Source of the DNA: Eonycteris spelaea
Taxonomy: Eukaryota; Chordata; Mammalia; Chiroptera; Pteropodidae
DNA: 64,000 nt
Direction of reading: 5' to 3'
NCBI GenBank assembly: GCA_003508835.1
Contig: PUFA01000316.1
Coordinates: forward strand, 186,001 to 250,000
Numbering within the stretch: position 1 is the stretch's first letter; every line of letters begins with the position of its first letter. Shown here piece after piece: positions 1 to 12,400 of this stretch. Below the pieces are notes generated by a model, which made no database searches, had not been told where the DNA came from, and saw nothing but the letters and a program-made list of their open reading frames with translations. The position numbers and the translations under genes are program-made.

Positions 1-2644
1 AAAAGGAGATGTTCCAATCTCAATTGTTCCTAAGTCAGTAAGTCAGTAAAACGAATTCTGGTATGTGTTTAGTATATGTGTAATTGCTCTAAATGGAACT
101 ATGATAATTTTAGTGGAAACAATCTGTTTTTACCTTTGAACAGTGAATTTTACAGGAATGAATAGGTTCTTCAATTTTTTTAATATAAAAATTATAAAGT
201 AATAGAGATTCTGTCCGTATGATACCAAAAATTGCTTAATTCAGCCTAATACACATACATACTGAGATCTTTAGCTTTCTAAGTCATTGGGTTTCCATCA
301 TGCAGTCATCCAAAATTAGGGCGGACTATATGGATACTCCCAGTGGCTAGATGGGCTAAATTTATAATCATCAAAGCAGGTGCTTTTGTCTGATTGCCAA
401 AATACCAACTTCTAGGAAGTATTCTCAAGATTTCCTTTAAAGGTCTTTCATAGCTTTTTAGATATCCAACCTGAACAGAGACTGTTCTTTAAAAACTGCT
501 GCCCATCAAATTTCTCAACTGCCCTTTCAGTACGGGGTTCCCATGAGTCAGTGTTGGCCAGTGAGATGTAAGGAGGACATACGAGTGACATCCTAGAAGT
601 CTCGTCAAAGACTTTATTTTTTATCTTACTCCTCCATCTTGCTGCCAGAACTACCAATATAACAGGAGCCTTGGCAAATTCCAAGAGGACCAAGGCCACA
701 TCCTAACGAAAGCATGTTAGAGATTAAAAAGATCTTGACTGCTTCATGACTTGGACTGTCTTTTCCCGTATGTAAGCCATTGTAAATTTGAGTTTCTTTA
801 TACGAAGTCAAAATCAATCCATCCTGCCCTTCAGTTTTTTGTCATGATACCGTTTAACACTGTTTGAACAAACTAGGTTGCAATAATTCTCACCTTTAAA
901 AGTTTTTAAAGGATAATGTACAATTCACATTAGAATTGATTTTCCATTGTTAGTTAATTATGCTCATTTTTTGCCTTGATCTTTAATTAGATATTTTGTA
1001 TCTGCTTAGAAAATATTGTCTTCTTTATAACTGTGTAATAGATATTTGCTAAAACTCTGTAATCTCCAAAATATCACTATCAAATTACATGCCATGTTTT
1101 TATATCAGTCTCATAGATCTGCCTTATAAACATCTAAAAAAAAGTACTATTTAATGTGTTTTGACTTCTTTTTTAAAATGCTGTATACAGAAGGATTTTT
1201 CTTTGTTACTGAATAGTAATTCCAGCATTTAATGGAGGCCATCTAATAGTTTTTCTGTTTCTTTTTAGAAGCATCCAAAAAGCAATACATGTAATAGTTT
1301 TGGAGTTTGGGTGAGTTTGTTTGTTTTTGCCAAAGTAGTCATTTAGAAAAATACCCATCTAGTGAGTTGGTATTCTAAAAATTATTTCATTTCACTAGCA
1401 TTCACTAAGTTTCTTTAAACCAGGACTCCACACAATATTCATGCTATATTCTGTAAGCTCATGATAGCAGGAACTCTGTCTTATTCACTATATGCCCAGT
1501 GTCTGGTACAACATGGTCTGCCACATACTAGCAAGATATTATAAAGAATGTTGATTCCTCTTTATAGAAAATTATGTTATCACCCTACGTCCATGCAGCC
1601 ATGCCTGTAACCTTCCTGACCACCCCCCTCTCCATCACTGCCTCCACCTCTCTCTCCTTCATGGCTACTGGCTTGGAGCTGCCGATGTTACCGGAGTGGA
1701 GTCGCTGCTACTGCTGCACTGCTGTCATCTCCACCACTACCACACTGCTGTATTGAGGAGAGAAACCAACCTTGGTGCCTATGCACAGTGTCCATGGAAG
1801 CTCAGGCTTCCCCTGAAGCTGCCTGGCAATGCATGGGTGTTGATGTCCTCAGAGTAAAATTGCCAGGTAAAATAAAGAACAGTTAAATTTGAATTGCAGA
1901 CAAATCAGTAATTCTCTTACTGATATTGCATGAGACCAATTGTTTATTTATATCTGCTAAATCTTATTTACTTACTTAACTCACTTTAGTTACTTACTTA
2001 CTTACTAAACCTGGCAACCTGACCTGAGTGGTGAACTTTGACCAAAGAAATGCAGCACAAGGAGCTGGTGGATAAATTCTCCCTCCCTTCCCCCAGATGG
2101 GCATCTGAAGTGCAATGATTCATAACCTCCATGAAAATATTCTGAAAGACTAAGGAATTAACGGCACTTATTCCAAAGCTATGGCCAGCTCAATAACACC
2201 TAAATTTGTGCTCCCTCCTTCACTGCCTGCCTCACTTCCATCCTTTCCAAACTTCTTTCCAGGTCATGCCTCCCAATAAAGTGGCAGCAGGTGAATGTTT
2301 GTTGTTTATGGCAGTCTCTAGGGAATCTGGGCTAGCACAGTAGTTTTGGTAGTAGATTTTTCAAATGGAAAATAAAACATGAAATAAATGATGATTGTGA
2401 CAAAGCAGGCCCAAAATCCAGATTGGTTGGGAATCCTAGAAGTGAATACATCTCCCAGGGACAGATTCACACTGATCAAATGAACAGTGATATATTGTTA
2501 AATCAGAGTAGTAATTTATCACTACTGTGAGAAATATCTATATCCCATAGGCAAGAATACCAGTATTACCTTGACTAAACATATCCTAGTATTGAATTTG
2601 TTCTTCTTAAGAATTCAAATAAAAACCTAAAGGATGTTGGGATC
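1..2644. other. intergenic, upstream of CFAP69
   Basis: AT-rich DNA with no convincing exon. A CT-rich stretch near 1600-1760 gives a 60-codon open frame of simple composition. A short TTAC run lies near 1993-2013. 2040-2340 resembles a decayed LTR or other repeat with an AATAAA. In human the gene upstream of CFAP69 is STEAP2, so its distal 3' region could be close, but I cannot recognise it. Confidence 0.4.
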
Positions 2645-3019
2645 TGTTATAAGTTGACTTGGATCCCCCTAAAATTCCTAGGTTGAAGTCCTGACCCCCA
2701 ATACCTCAGAATGACTATATTTGAGGATAGGACCTTTAAAGAGATAATTAAAATAAAATGAGGTCATATGAGTGGACCCTAGTCTAATATAACTGGCATC
2801 CTTATGAGAAAAGAAGATTAAGACACAGAGGGAAACCATGTGATGACAAAGGGAGAAGGTGGGCATCTACAAGCCAAGGAGAGAGGCTTCAGAATAGAAC
2901 CCATCTTGGACTCCTTGATCTTGGACTTCTAGCCTTCAAGATGTGAGGAAGTAATATTTCTGTTGCGTAAGCCACCCAGTGTGTGGTATTTGTTCCAGCA
3001 GCCCTAGCAAACTAATACA
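2645..3019 (+). mobile_element. MaLR-type solo LTR (MLT1/MST-like)
   Basis: Starts TGTTATAAG and ends CAAACTAATACA, the characteristic MaLR termini. Internal landmarks are GAAGTCCTGACCCCCAATAC, CTACAAGCCAAGGAGAGAGG and CCTTGATCTTGGACTTC. About 375 bp, diverged, no internal region alongside, hence a solo LTR. Subfamily not assigned. Confidence 0.85.
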
Positions 3020-5929
3020 AGGTCCATGGAATTAGAACCATTAAATTATAGAACCTGATAATGTCATTGGAAAAACTTGTCTGATTAATCTGACTCTATA
3101 ATAAAGACAGTTTTATCCTGGTGGTACTTCACTATAACCTCCTTACATATAAACACAGCAAATAGTTTTCAGTTCTAAAGGCTTCAGAACATTCTCATTT
3201 CACAGAAATAATCATGTGATGTGGAACTAAAGCTTGATCCAGGTAAAAGTCCCTCTTTATAAACTCACTTCATTTATTTAGTTTCTCCAGTGAATAGTCT
3301 CTCCAGCTTTCTATTTCAAAATCACTTGCAATTTTAGTTATTAGTATATTTTAATTAGAATGGCTGATTTCAGGGGTGGCTGTTCTTTTATTTTTGTTCC
3401 AGTTCCATATACTTATTACTCCCAAATTTGCATTAATGATCTCTTGGAAAGAGGCAATTTCTTTTTTTAGATTTTGCTTCTGTGACAACCTAAAAGATTT
3501 TTTAAAACACTAAAGTAGGTTAAGTTCCAGCTTTATATGTATTTCTTCTGTTACATAATTCCCCTAAAGCTAGCCTATTAAGACTATACTCTGATTACAT
3601 TTAATATGTGCTATAAAAAATTCTGGTTAAAATAAATTAAGAAAGGAATAACCTTTGGTTGAACATTTAGAACATATGGCATTAGTTTAGAGAGTATCAA
3701 ATTCATATGTAATCTAAAATACTTATTGAAAATGGTCCTAATTCATGCTAATGAATCATTATAATTTTACCAAACATTGCTAGTTAGGCAATGTGCAAAG
3801 AAATATCAAGAAAAAAATCAGAAGAACAATATTTCTTAATATATTTATGTTAAAACTTTGTTACTTTAAAAACTAAAAATCACATGTAGATTGACATTAA
3901 AACTTAATCTTTAAGTTTATAGCTGCTTTTTAAAAAGAATTGTAATTTGTAACTTAACAGGAATGTTAAATTCCACAGAATTGCTCTCAGATTGAAGAAT
4001 TTTTATTTTCTGTGTATAATTCATTTCTCATACATTTCACTACTATGAATTTCACTTTTTGCTGAAATAACTTGCCATTTCAATAGTCATTTTACCCTTA
4101 CATCTTTCCATATTTTGGTGTCATAAAAATGTCTCCTGTATTCTTAACTTATAGCCTTCAAAAATTTATATTAAGAAGGATCAATGAATAATGATTAAAC
4201 TTAAATGCCCTATCTAAACAGGAAAAAAGGGTTTTTAAGTGCTAGAAAGGGGGAGTTCATGGGAGTTACATTAAGCATTGAAAACTGGTACTTTGGATAT
4301 AGAACAGAATGCATATATAGGTCTATACACAATTAGTTAAAACAAAATAAAAATCCTGCTGTTCATTCATCAGGAAAGTATTTTCAGTTAAGTGAAGAGA
4401 GTCTGACTTTCCAGGGTCACTGAGGTTTACGAAACCCGAATCAGCTTCAGCCTGTTGTGCTGAAACACAATAGTGAGTTGAAATCTCCTAGGCGAGCTCC
4501 GTTTTAAGTGGAAAAATTTCCTTTACCAATTCCTCCTGTTGTCTTTTCCTCATCCTGAGATGCTAGGATGGGCACACAAAAGATAAGCATATCATCCAAT
4601 TGTCAGCTCTCTACCACCGTCTTGGTTTCAGGTGCCATTCTCACAGGATTCCATTGCGTTTATCCAAGTGGGTTCAGTCTCCTTTTGATGTGGTACACTT
4701 CAAATATGCAACAGCACTTAAGGTCATGTTAATAATACACTTGACAGACCCTTTGCACTCTTTCTGGGTGATTACAACTTTAGACCTACTGAATCCAACT
4801 GGAAGTGTCAAGCCTGAGGCGACCTCTAAAAATAACCAATGGGTAACAAGAAAAAAAGAAACAAAAAGAATCCTGAAGTCTAGGCAAGAGAGTTTCAAAA
4901 AGGGGAGAGTGGTCAACAGTGTTAAATACTACAGACAAGCACAGCATAGAGAAGGGAAAGTGCCTATAGACTTTACCCTCAGAGCAGTTTCAGACTACTG
5001 GGAATGTAGAAACAGGGACTGGAAATGCTCAGTACTCTCAAAGAAGCTTGGTTTCTTTGGCTATGATTTACATTAAATGCTGCCAGGTCCAATATGGTTT
5101 TCCCATTTCTTTTTATTCGCAGGGCCAAAAATGTCATTCAGTGTTTGAACTAGTTAGGGAACCTTAGAATAGAAATCACTGATCAACTTGCTTATTCTGC
5201 AAACCAGAGAAACCCTGAGAAGTGAAATAAAATTTATTTTCATGGAGTTTGTTGTGTGTAATTTTTTAGTCCATAAATTTTATAGAAGATATAAGAATTC
5301 ACATTTAAGTCTTGAATTTCTGGAAGTTTAAAAAAAAGGTTTAAAAGATTCTTAAATAAGTTTTCACAGCCATGGTTTTTGGAGGTTAAGTTATACTGAT
5401 GATTTTCATGAGCATTCCATTAAAGTCTCACCCTTCTTGTATTAACTTAGGATACGGTGAACAGATAATAGTAGTAGTAAAGATAATCTTGACCACTTAC
5501 TGGGTGCTTATTATGGGCCAAGCACGACTTCACAAAACTATCATCTCATTCGATCCTCTCACAGTAATCCTACTTCACATATGAGAAAAGGGGGGTTTCT
5601 ACGGGTTAATTTACTCTAAATTTAATGATTGGCCCAAAAGCCTCCTAACAATGAGTAAAATGCCTCGTTTGTTTACTTAACAGGTAGGGCCACTCAAGTA
5701 CAGAAAAGGTAATAGGCTGAGAAATGTATTTGACACTGGTGACTTCTCTGGAGTGTGATAAAACTGCTCTGCTTCCAACACTATCCGTCTGTCACCCATC
5801 ACTCATACGTCCCACGCCCACACCCACACTTCATCCCTCCACCCACTCACGTCCATTTTAAGAAGAACCAGCGCAAACTACTAAAACACATATAACGCCG
5901 AGGTAACACTCCACTGTTAAGTAAAACGA
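3020..5929. other. intergenic between LTR and promoter
   Basis: Mostly unique AT-rich DNA. The 4600-5076 open frame has no ATG start and no recognisable protein. A MIR-like antisense fragment occupies about 5485-5650. Nothing else is supportable. Confidence 0.4.
5485..5650 (-). repeat. MIR SINE fragment, antisense
   Basis: The pattern CTTACTGGGTGCTTATTATG, then CTCATTCGATCCTCTCACAG and ATATGAGAAAAG, is the antisense core of an old MIR. Confidence 0.65.
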
Positions 5930-6056
5930 TCTCCTCTCGCCCCGCTCTGGCGCGCAAGCAAACCTAGCCTCTCAGGGCGTGGAAAGGGAGATTAGGGTTT
6001 GGGGTAGTTGGCATCCCTGGGCTTCCATAGGAGCCGGCGCTTCCGCCGCCCTGGCC

Positions 6057-6070
6057 ACGCCCCTAGCAAC
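6057..6070 (+). promoter_or_regulatory. candidate RFX X-box
   Basis: The 14-mer ACGCCCCTAGCAAC fits the X-box consensus RYYNYYATRRNRAC at 12 of 14 positions, with a perfect right half (RGCAAC). It lies about 245 bp upstream of the CFAP69 ATG. RFX factors (with FOXJ1) drive motile-cilia genes through such sites. The left half is weak, so this is a candidate only. Confidence 0.45.
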
Positions 6071-6314
6071 GCGCCGGCTTGTGTTAACAACCTGCTGGCC
6101 GGCAGGCGCCAATTTACGCCGGTGGGCGGCCGCGGCGCGATGAAAGTGGTATCGCGGTGGCCGAGGCCACGGCCGGACCCCCGGGGCCTTTCTTGACTTT
6201 CGCGGCTCTCAGGTAGCCTTACCTTCTCGGTGGCAGGGCCTCTTTGGGTCCCGCAGCTGCGGACACAGTGTAGGACCGAGGACCTCCCCATCCCTTGCTC
6301 CGCCAGCCGCAGTC

Positions 6315-6434
6315 ATGTCAACAGCGGAGGCCCGGGCAACTGCCGAGGCCCGGGAACCCGGCGTCAGGAGCAAGTCCAACAGCCCTCGACAAATCCCGGT
6401 GGTCGGGGTGGTGACGGAGGACGAGGACGCTCAG
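6315..6434 (+). CDS. CFAP69: CFAP69 exon 1 (coding part, residues 1-40)
   Basis: Forty codons beginning [20 protein letters not shown] and running through [15 protein letters not shown], then donor GTATGG, phase 0. The N-terminus aligns position for position with human CFAP69, which also has 40 residues here. The start is chosen on that match. The ATG has G at -3 but T at +4, so its context is only moderate. The exon sits inside the CpG-rich region. The 5' UTR start is not visible from sequence alone. Confidence 0.93.
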
Positions 6435-9400
6435 GTATGGGCGGGGCTTTGGAGTGTGTGTGTGGAGGGGGTAGATTGAGATTTGGGGGCGGAGACGAGG
6501 CCGCGGACAGCAAGGGCGGAAATGGGGGCCCAAGTGGAAACTAAGGGAGCCCGCGGGACAGAGGCTCGGAGCGCAACAAGTCCCTCGGAGAACTGCGCCG
6601 CCTGCAAGCGGAGCTGGCTGTCGTCAACCACCCTGTCTGGAGACTTGCGCTGCGAGGTCCTCCTGGAGCGTCCCACTAAACTAAGTAGGTGAGACTTTGC
6701 CGCCCGCTTCGAAAAGTGTGACTACGAAGGGCCTGAGGGAAGGAGACTTTCTTAGCGAAAACAGGAGTTTGACCATTTTATTTATACTGTGCTTTTGTTT
6801 TTAGATCTCTTTTATCAGGTGATGTTCTTGATTGAGGCGTAAATTCTTGGGTGTTTAAATTTGCTATTAAAATCTGCACCTAGAGGGATGGAAAATGCTG
6901 TTAAAATTAGAAATTAAGCATCGTTTTTATCTGAAATTGGAAACTGATTATGGAGTGGATCAGAGAGAATTGGCAGAGAATAGAATTTATTTTAGTGTGC
7001 TTGTATTTAGTTTTGAGCTTACCCTTGTTATGAATACAAAATTCTTTCAAGTTGGTCTGTTGAAAAGTTTCACTTCGGAACCTTCACTTGGGTCTCCATT
7101 TGGGTTGGGGGCGGGGGGTGTTTAGAAACCCCATCATTTGTTTCATACCAGGGTTCCATTGCTCCTCCCTAGAGAGCCATGATCAAGCCCTAAAACATGA
7201 CTCCTATGGAGGAATCCTGCCTCCCCTCCTCACACTGTGACGAAGGGCCGCTATGGGAATACCTGTTGAGATTTCACGAGCCTCAGGCTGCGTCAGGAAC
7301 CCTGTCTCCTGCGTCCACATCCTGGAGCCTTAGAGAGTTCCTTGGGAGTGGTCAATTGCCTGGGGACCTCTTACTGTTTGAATAGATTTGAGCTCTCTGA
7401 GGATGGCCAGACATATACATTACCTGCGAGCAACTTTTGCTTGAAGAGGAGGAGGGGGAATTTACCTAATCAGTTTTGTGGAAATATCCCAACCTAAGCT
7501 AGAAGAACTTTGAGGAATGGCAGCTCTCCACTCCCAAGGCTATAAGGGGATTTAACACTACCGCTGTTCTCCCAGGATCCGGCAAAACTGGGAAGTAGGT
7601 AAATTTCGTATCTTATGGCTCTCATTAATTTTTCCTTTACTTGGTGTAAAAAAAGGGGGGGGGGTTGGCAAGGGTATATGAGGCAGGCAAGCGTGGGTGA
7701 AAAAGAAAAAGAAAAAGAGGAAATACTTTTAATAGGCCATTGCCAAAATACCAAGTAAAGCAAAACAAGTATACTTGTGTATGTATGTGTTTATTTTCTT
7801 TCTTCCCTTTTCCCTTTCTTTTTTCCTTATCTTTCATTACTACCTCTCCTTCCAGGGCCTAGGATTCTCCTCCAGAAAGAAATCAATTTATATTAATTCA
7901 AGTTCCTATCCTGTTAATAATGACAAGAGAAAAATTCTGAGATTAAATTACATCAGGCCCAGAGAGTGAGAGGAAAAGAAAATAGTTAACCAGTTAATAG
8001 CTGTAGGCTGACTGACAAAAGGCTGCTCACATTCCTGAATGTATGTTTGAGCTGTGAATCGACCTCCAAGTGCCTATTAGCTAACCATTAAACCCACTGC
8101 ATCCTGTATATGCATGAACTTTCAAGTCTGTTGCTACCAATTAAATAGAGTAAATATGACTTATTTAGAGACTGTGCACCTATCATAAAACTGTCCCCCC
8201 TTCACCTCTCCCCTTATTTGTAGCCAAGGATCAGCTCCAGGATGGTGGACACATTTGTCTTTTCCACCTAGTGCTACTGGTGGTTTAGACTTCATGCCCC
8301 AGGACCTGGTCCAGTTTTTGGCTAGCATATGGTTCAATAAATCCATTCTTTTAGAAAAGCTTTCAGCCCTGAAAGTTTTGTTTGTATAACAATAACTACT
8401 TCAGGATTATTAATATTTTATAAAGTATTAAATAAAAAGGCAATATCTACCAAAAGAAATGCAATAGACTAAACACTTTATAGAGCCGAGAGAAATGATC
8501 ACTTAGCCTCCCCAGGCTTTGTTTGTGGCTTCTTTTATAAGTGAAGACCCTAAGGCCATAAGAAGTTAAGGGTTACTCAGTTTCTTTACTCAGAGTAGGG
8601 TCTAGTTCCCTTTGCCATTGTTAAAATAACTTTAGACTTCTGCTTCAAGCCAGTAGGGCAAAGACTCTTGGAACTCTAAATATTTTCTGCCTTTTCATAC
8701 CATTCCTAGTCTGCAACCTCCCCCTCTGCCTACGCTTGAGAGACAGTATATCCAAGTGGCTAGCTAAAAATGAGTGTGTGGATTTTACCTCAGTTCATTA
8801 AGCAAGCTCCATCATATGCTTGAAATCACAAATTGTTTGTTCTTTATTTCCTATTTATTTTAATGCTGTTCCTCTCATTCTAAAGAATCGGAAACCCTTT
8901 AGAGCAGTGCGACTCAAATTTTAATGTGCATTTGGAGCACCCGGGGACCTTGTTAAAAGGCAGATTCTGATTCTGTAGGTCTGAGGTAGAGCCCTGGATT
9001 CTGCTTTTCTAACAGGATTCCAAGTGATGCCATTATGTTTGGTTAGAGGACACCATTTTCCACTCTGAGTAGCAATGCTTAGTGTATTATAGCTACAGTA
9101 AGGTATGAACAGCACTACAGGGCTTCACTGCAATTAACTCCTGGAAGGCTATAGGAGATAGTTTAATGTGGATTTAGATTATAAAACAAAATAAACGATA
9201 ACAACAACAGTAAAACAAAATTCCAACTCTCCCCTCACTAGGTCAGATGATGTAAAAAACAAGAACACCAAATGAGGCTTTAAAAGAACTATGTGCTCTC
9301 CTTTCTTGTCACTACAATGCCTCAGTCAGTCCTGGAGTAATGTCTCATCCTTCTAGTCAGCCCTTTCGTTTGCTCCTTTTCCTTTTCCTGATCTATTTTC

Positions 9401-12400
9401 TGTAAACACCACTTTATCATCTTCTTTTCTCCCTTGAAGTCCTTCCCCGCTTTTTTTCAGAATTCAACAGTATCTCCTTATTGCTTTCCTTACCTAATAT
9501 AATTATATTGAACAAATCACTGGAACTGTCTAGGACTGTGTCCTTTTTGATTGTTAAACAAAAAAACTTTCAGAGCTGAAAACTTTTCTAAAAGAAAGGA
9601 TTTATTGAACCATATGCTAGCCAGAAAAGGACCAGGTCCTGGGGCATGAAGTCTAAACCACCAGTAGTAGCTTCTAGGAAAAGGCAACATGTTCACAGTC
9701 CTGGAGTCGATGGGCTTTCTTTAATACGCTAAGTAGGGGGAAGAAAGATATAAGTTGTTTTGAAAGAATTTTCACTTGGCTATAGATAAAGGGGGTGCAA
9801 GAAGGTGAAGCCAGGCAAGCTCTGGGATAGGTTCATAGTCCATAAGGGAAAAGTGTTTGTTCCTTCAGGTCTGTTGTAGGCAACGGTCCATAAAGTTCAT
9901 GGGTAAGCAAAGTAAGCAAGTGGAGGAAGGCTCCCTGGGGCCAGTGGCGCCTGTCTGTTCTCTAGATAATCCAAGAAATAGCCACCTGGAAGGTAAATCA
10001 AAGTTCCAAGGTACACTAAGGAACATAAGTAATCTTTTGTTGTTTTTGTCTGCAGTTGTTAACTGATTAACCTCTAGTCTCTTCTTTCCACCCTCTGGGT
10101 TGCTGTAATTAATTTAGGACATCTCAGAATTTTCTCCTTGCCACTATAAAATGAGCCTGTACTGGAGGAGTGTTCCCCAAACCTGAGTGACCATGATAGT
10201 TATCTCAGCAGTTTTTTTGAAAAAATAAAAAATGCTGTACTGTATACATACTGTGTAAACCTATTTGATCATAATCCTCGTTATGGAGCCAGGACTCTTA
10301 AAAAGCTCCCTCAAATGATTTTTAGTCTCAAAACTACTAACTAAATGATTGTCAGGGTCTCTACCATCCCTAAAGTGCTTCAGCTCCACTTCTCTGTCCT
10401 GTTTCAAGAATTTCCAGTGCATAACCTGTACTTGAACTGTACCATACACTCTGCTTAGTGCCACTCTCATGGGGATAGAAGTCTTATCTGTTGTTTTTTT
10501 CTGCAGTGTCCCCATTTTCCTCAATATTCACCAGCAACATTCAGCACAATACCTGGTACACAGGTGATATTTAGTATTTATTGAATGACATTTTCTTTTA
10601 CTTCTACACTCTGTTTGTGTGATCTTATTTACCCAAACTCTTCCAATTATTTATCCTATTATTTAGAAATCTTTGCCCCAAGTTTAACTCATCTCAAGCC
10701 TCAACACAAGCCTCTTCCTCCAGCATTCCCTGTCTCACCCAGGGGTCATCCTCACCCTTTTCTTCTCCTTCCCACCAAATCAGATCACACATTAGGTCCT
10801 GCTGATTATACCTCCTTGATGTTTTTCATTCCATTTGTTGTGCTGTCTGCCTATACCATTTGCTAGTACCTTAGTCAAGGCCTGAAGTTACAGTCTACTC
10901 TCGTACCTCTAGTCTAGACCTTTCCAGTTCAGGCTTTACTCAGTAGACAAAATTATCTATTTATTCCTCTGGTTAAAACCTGTGTAAATAAATGAAGACC
11001 ACCCTAATGAGAACAAACAGAGGCTATTTATTCAGAGCTTACCATAGAAAGAGTGTCAGCTAGCATTACTTGCATTTGGCAGAGACCCCCATGGCAGGAA
11101 GGGAAGCTTATAGTGAATCAAAGGAAGGCTTCTGGTATGCTTCCGTTGGAGGTGGTTGCCATGGAGAAGGTGGAGGTGAGCTAGCTAGAAGCAGAGCTTA
11201 TCGTATGATTGATTTTGGAAGCATGTTTGGCTTTTTCTGGGTCCTGAGTGGCAAATGGGGGAAAAAATTGGAAATCTGGTAGTCAGTCATTGACCAAATC
11301 CTGACTTTTCTGAGCCAACTGCAGCAGAAGTTGTGGTTTGGCCCCCCAAGTTGGTTGCTACAAAGGTTGTAGGCCAGAGTTCTATTGCCATATATAGTCT
11401 GACCATTTTCTGTTTATGTTTCCAGTCTCTCAAACCATTCAAGAGCTTCTGAAGATGCTTAACATAGCATACAAAGCTTTTTGTAAAATGGAGTTTATAG
11501 TACTTACCTCACAGAATTTGATTAGTAAATGCATGTAAAGTATTTATAACTGTACCTGGATATAAATAATATCTAATAAGTTTTAGCTATCATCATCATT
11601 GTTATTAACTATCATTATTATTCATGATTTGACCTCTACTTACTTCATCAGCAGCGTCTGTAGCCACTATCCCCTGCACTCTCCTCTCCAACATCCTGGA
11701 TGACTCACAGATCCTCTAGACGTCATGTTTTCTCTTGCCCCCAGGCCTTCACGTATGCTACTCCCTCTGCCTCCCTCTCTCAAATCTTCAGTTCATCTCA
11801 CAAATCCTATTCACTCTCACTTCTGCCTGCAGATTACTTCTGGAAGCTTTTCCATGAAGTTATATTACAAGATAGATCTAAGGGGAATCTAAATTTTCAT
11901 CTTTACTATGTTTCCTGTAAGAGTTATACCTGCTCATTAGGGAGGAAATATCTGATAATACATACAGATATTAAAAAGAAAATCCTATATCCTTTCCAAC
12001 CTCAAAGTTAGTATTGCAGAAATCAAAAAATAAAAACTCACTATATATATTTCTCGGGAACACAGGAAAGAAAGAGAGAGGACAACTGAGGTAGTGACAG
12101 ATGGCACTGTTAAATATCTAGATCTTAAAAAGGCAAATTATACTACAAATTATTGTTAACAGTAAATTTAATAATTTAACAATAAAAATGTAATAATTTG
12201 TAATGATAACCATGACACCAGGTATAGATAAGTAATAAATCCATTTTCATTATTATTTTTTAAAGTAAAAATTATTTTAAGTAAATAAACTCATTCCAAT
12301 ACTTATTCTGTAGACTTAAAGTTAGAATGCTGAACCGGAAATTGTTTTTGAAAGACATTTTTAAAGGTCAGAGTATATAAGTTTGTAATTGTGAAAGGAA

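Larger units (their letters stand above)
5930..6660 (+). promoter_or_regulatory. CFAP69: CpG-rich promoter and first-exon region of CFAP69
   Basis: This is the only strongly GC- and CpG-rich stretch in an otherwise AT-rich window, and it surrounds exon 1. It contains a CCAAT near 6110 and a GGGCGG GC-box at 6124-6129, both upstream of the ATG. No TATA box is evident. This is the usual design for a ciliary gene with dispersed transcription starts. Boundaries are judged by eye. Confidence 0.8.

Noticed and set aside
4600..5076. 158-codon open frame upstream of CFAP69
   Set aside because: It opens at a TTG with no ATG at its start, has no recognisable domain, lies in AT-rich intergenic DNA and has an equally long frame on the other strand.
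6230..6544. 104-codon frame and several others over the CpG region
   Set aside because: GC-rich DNA has few stops. The true coding frame is fixed by the CFAP69 N-terminus at 6315-6434 in another register.
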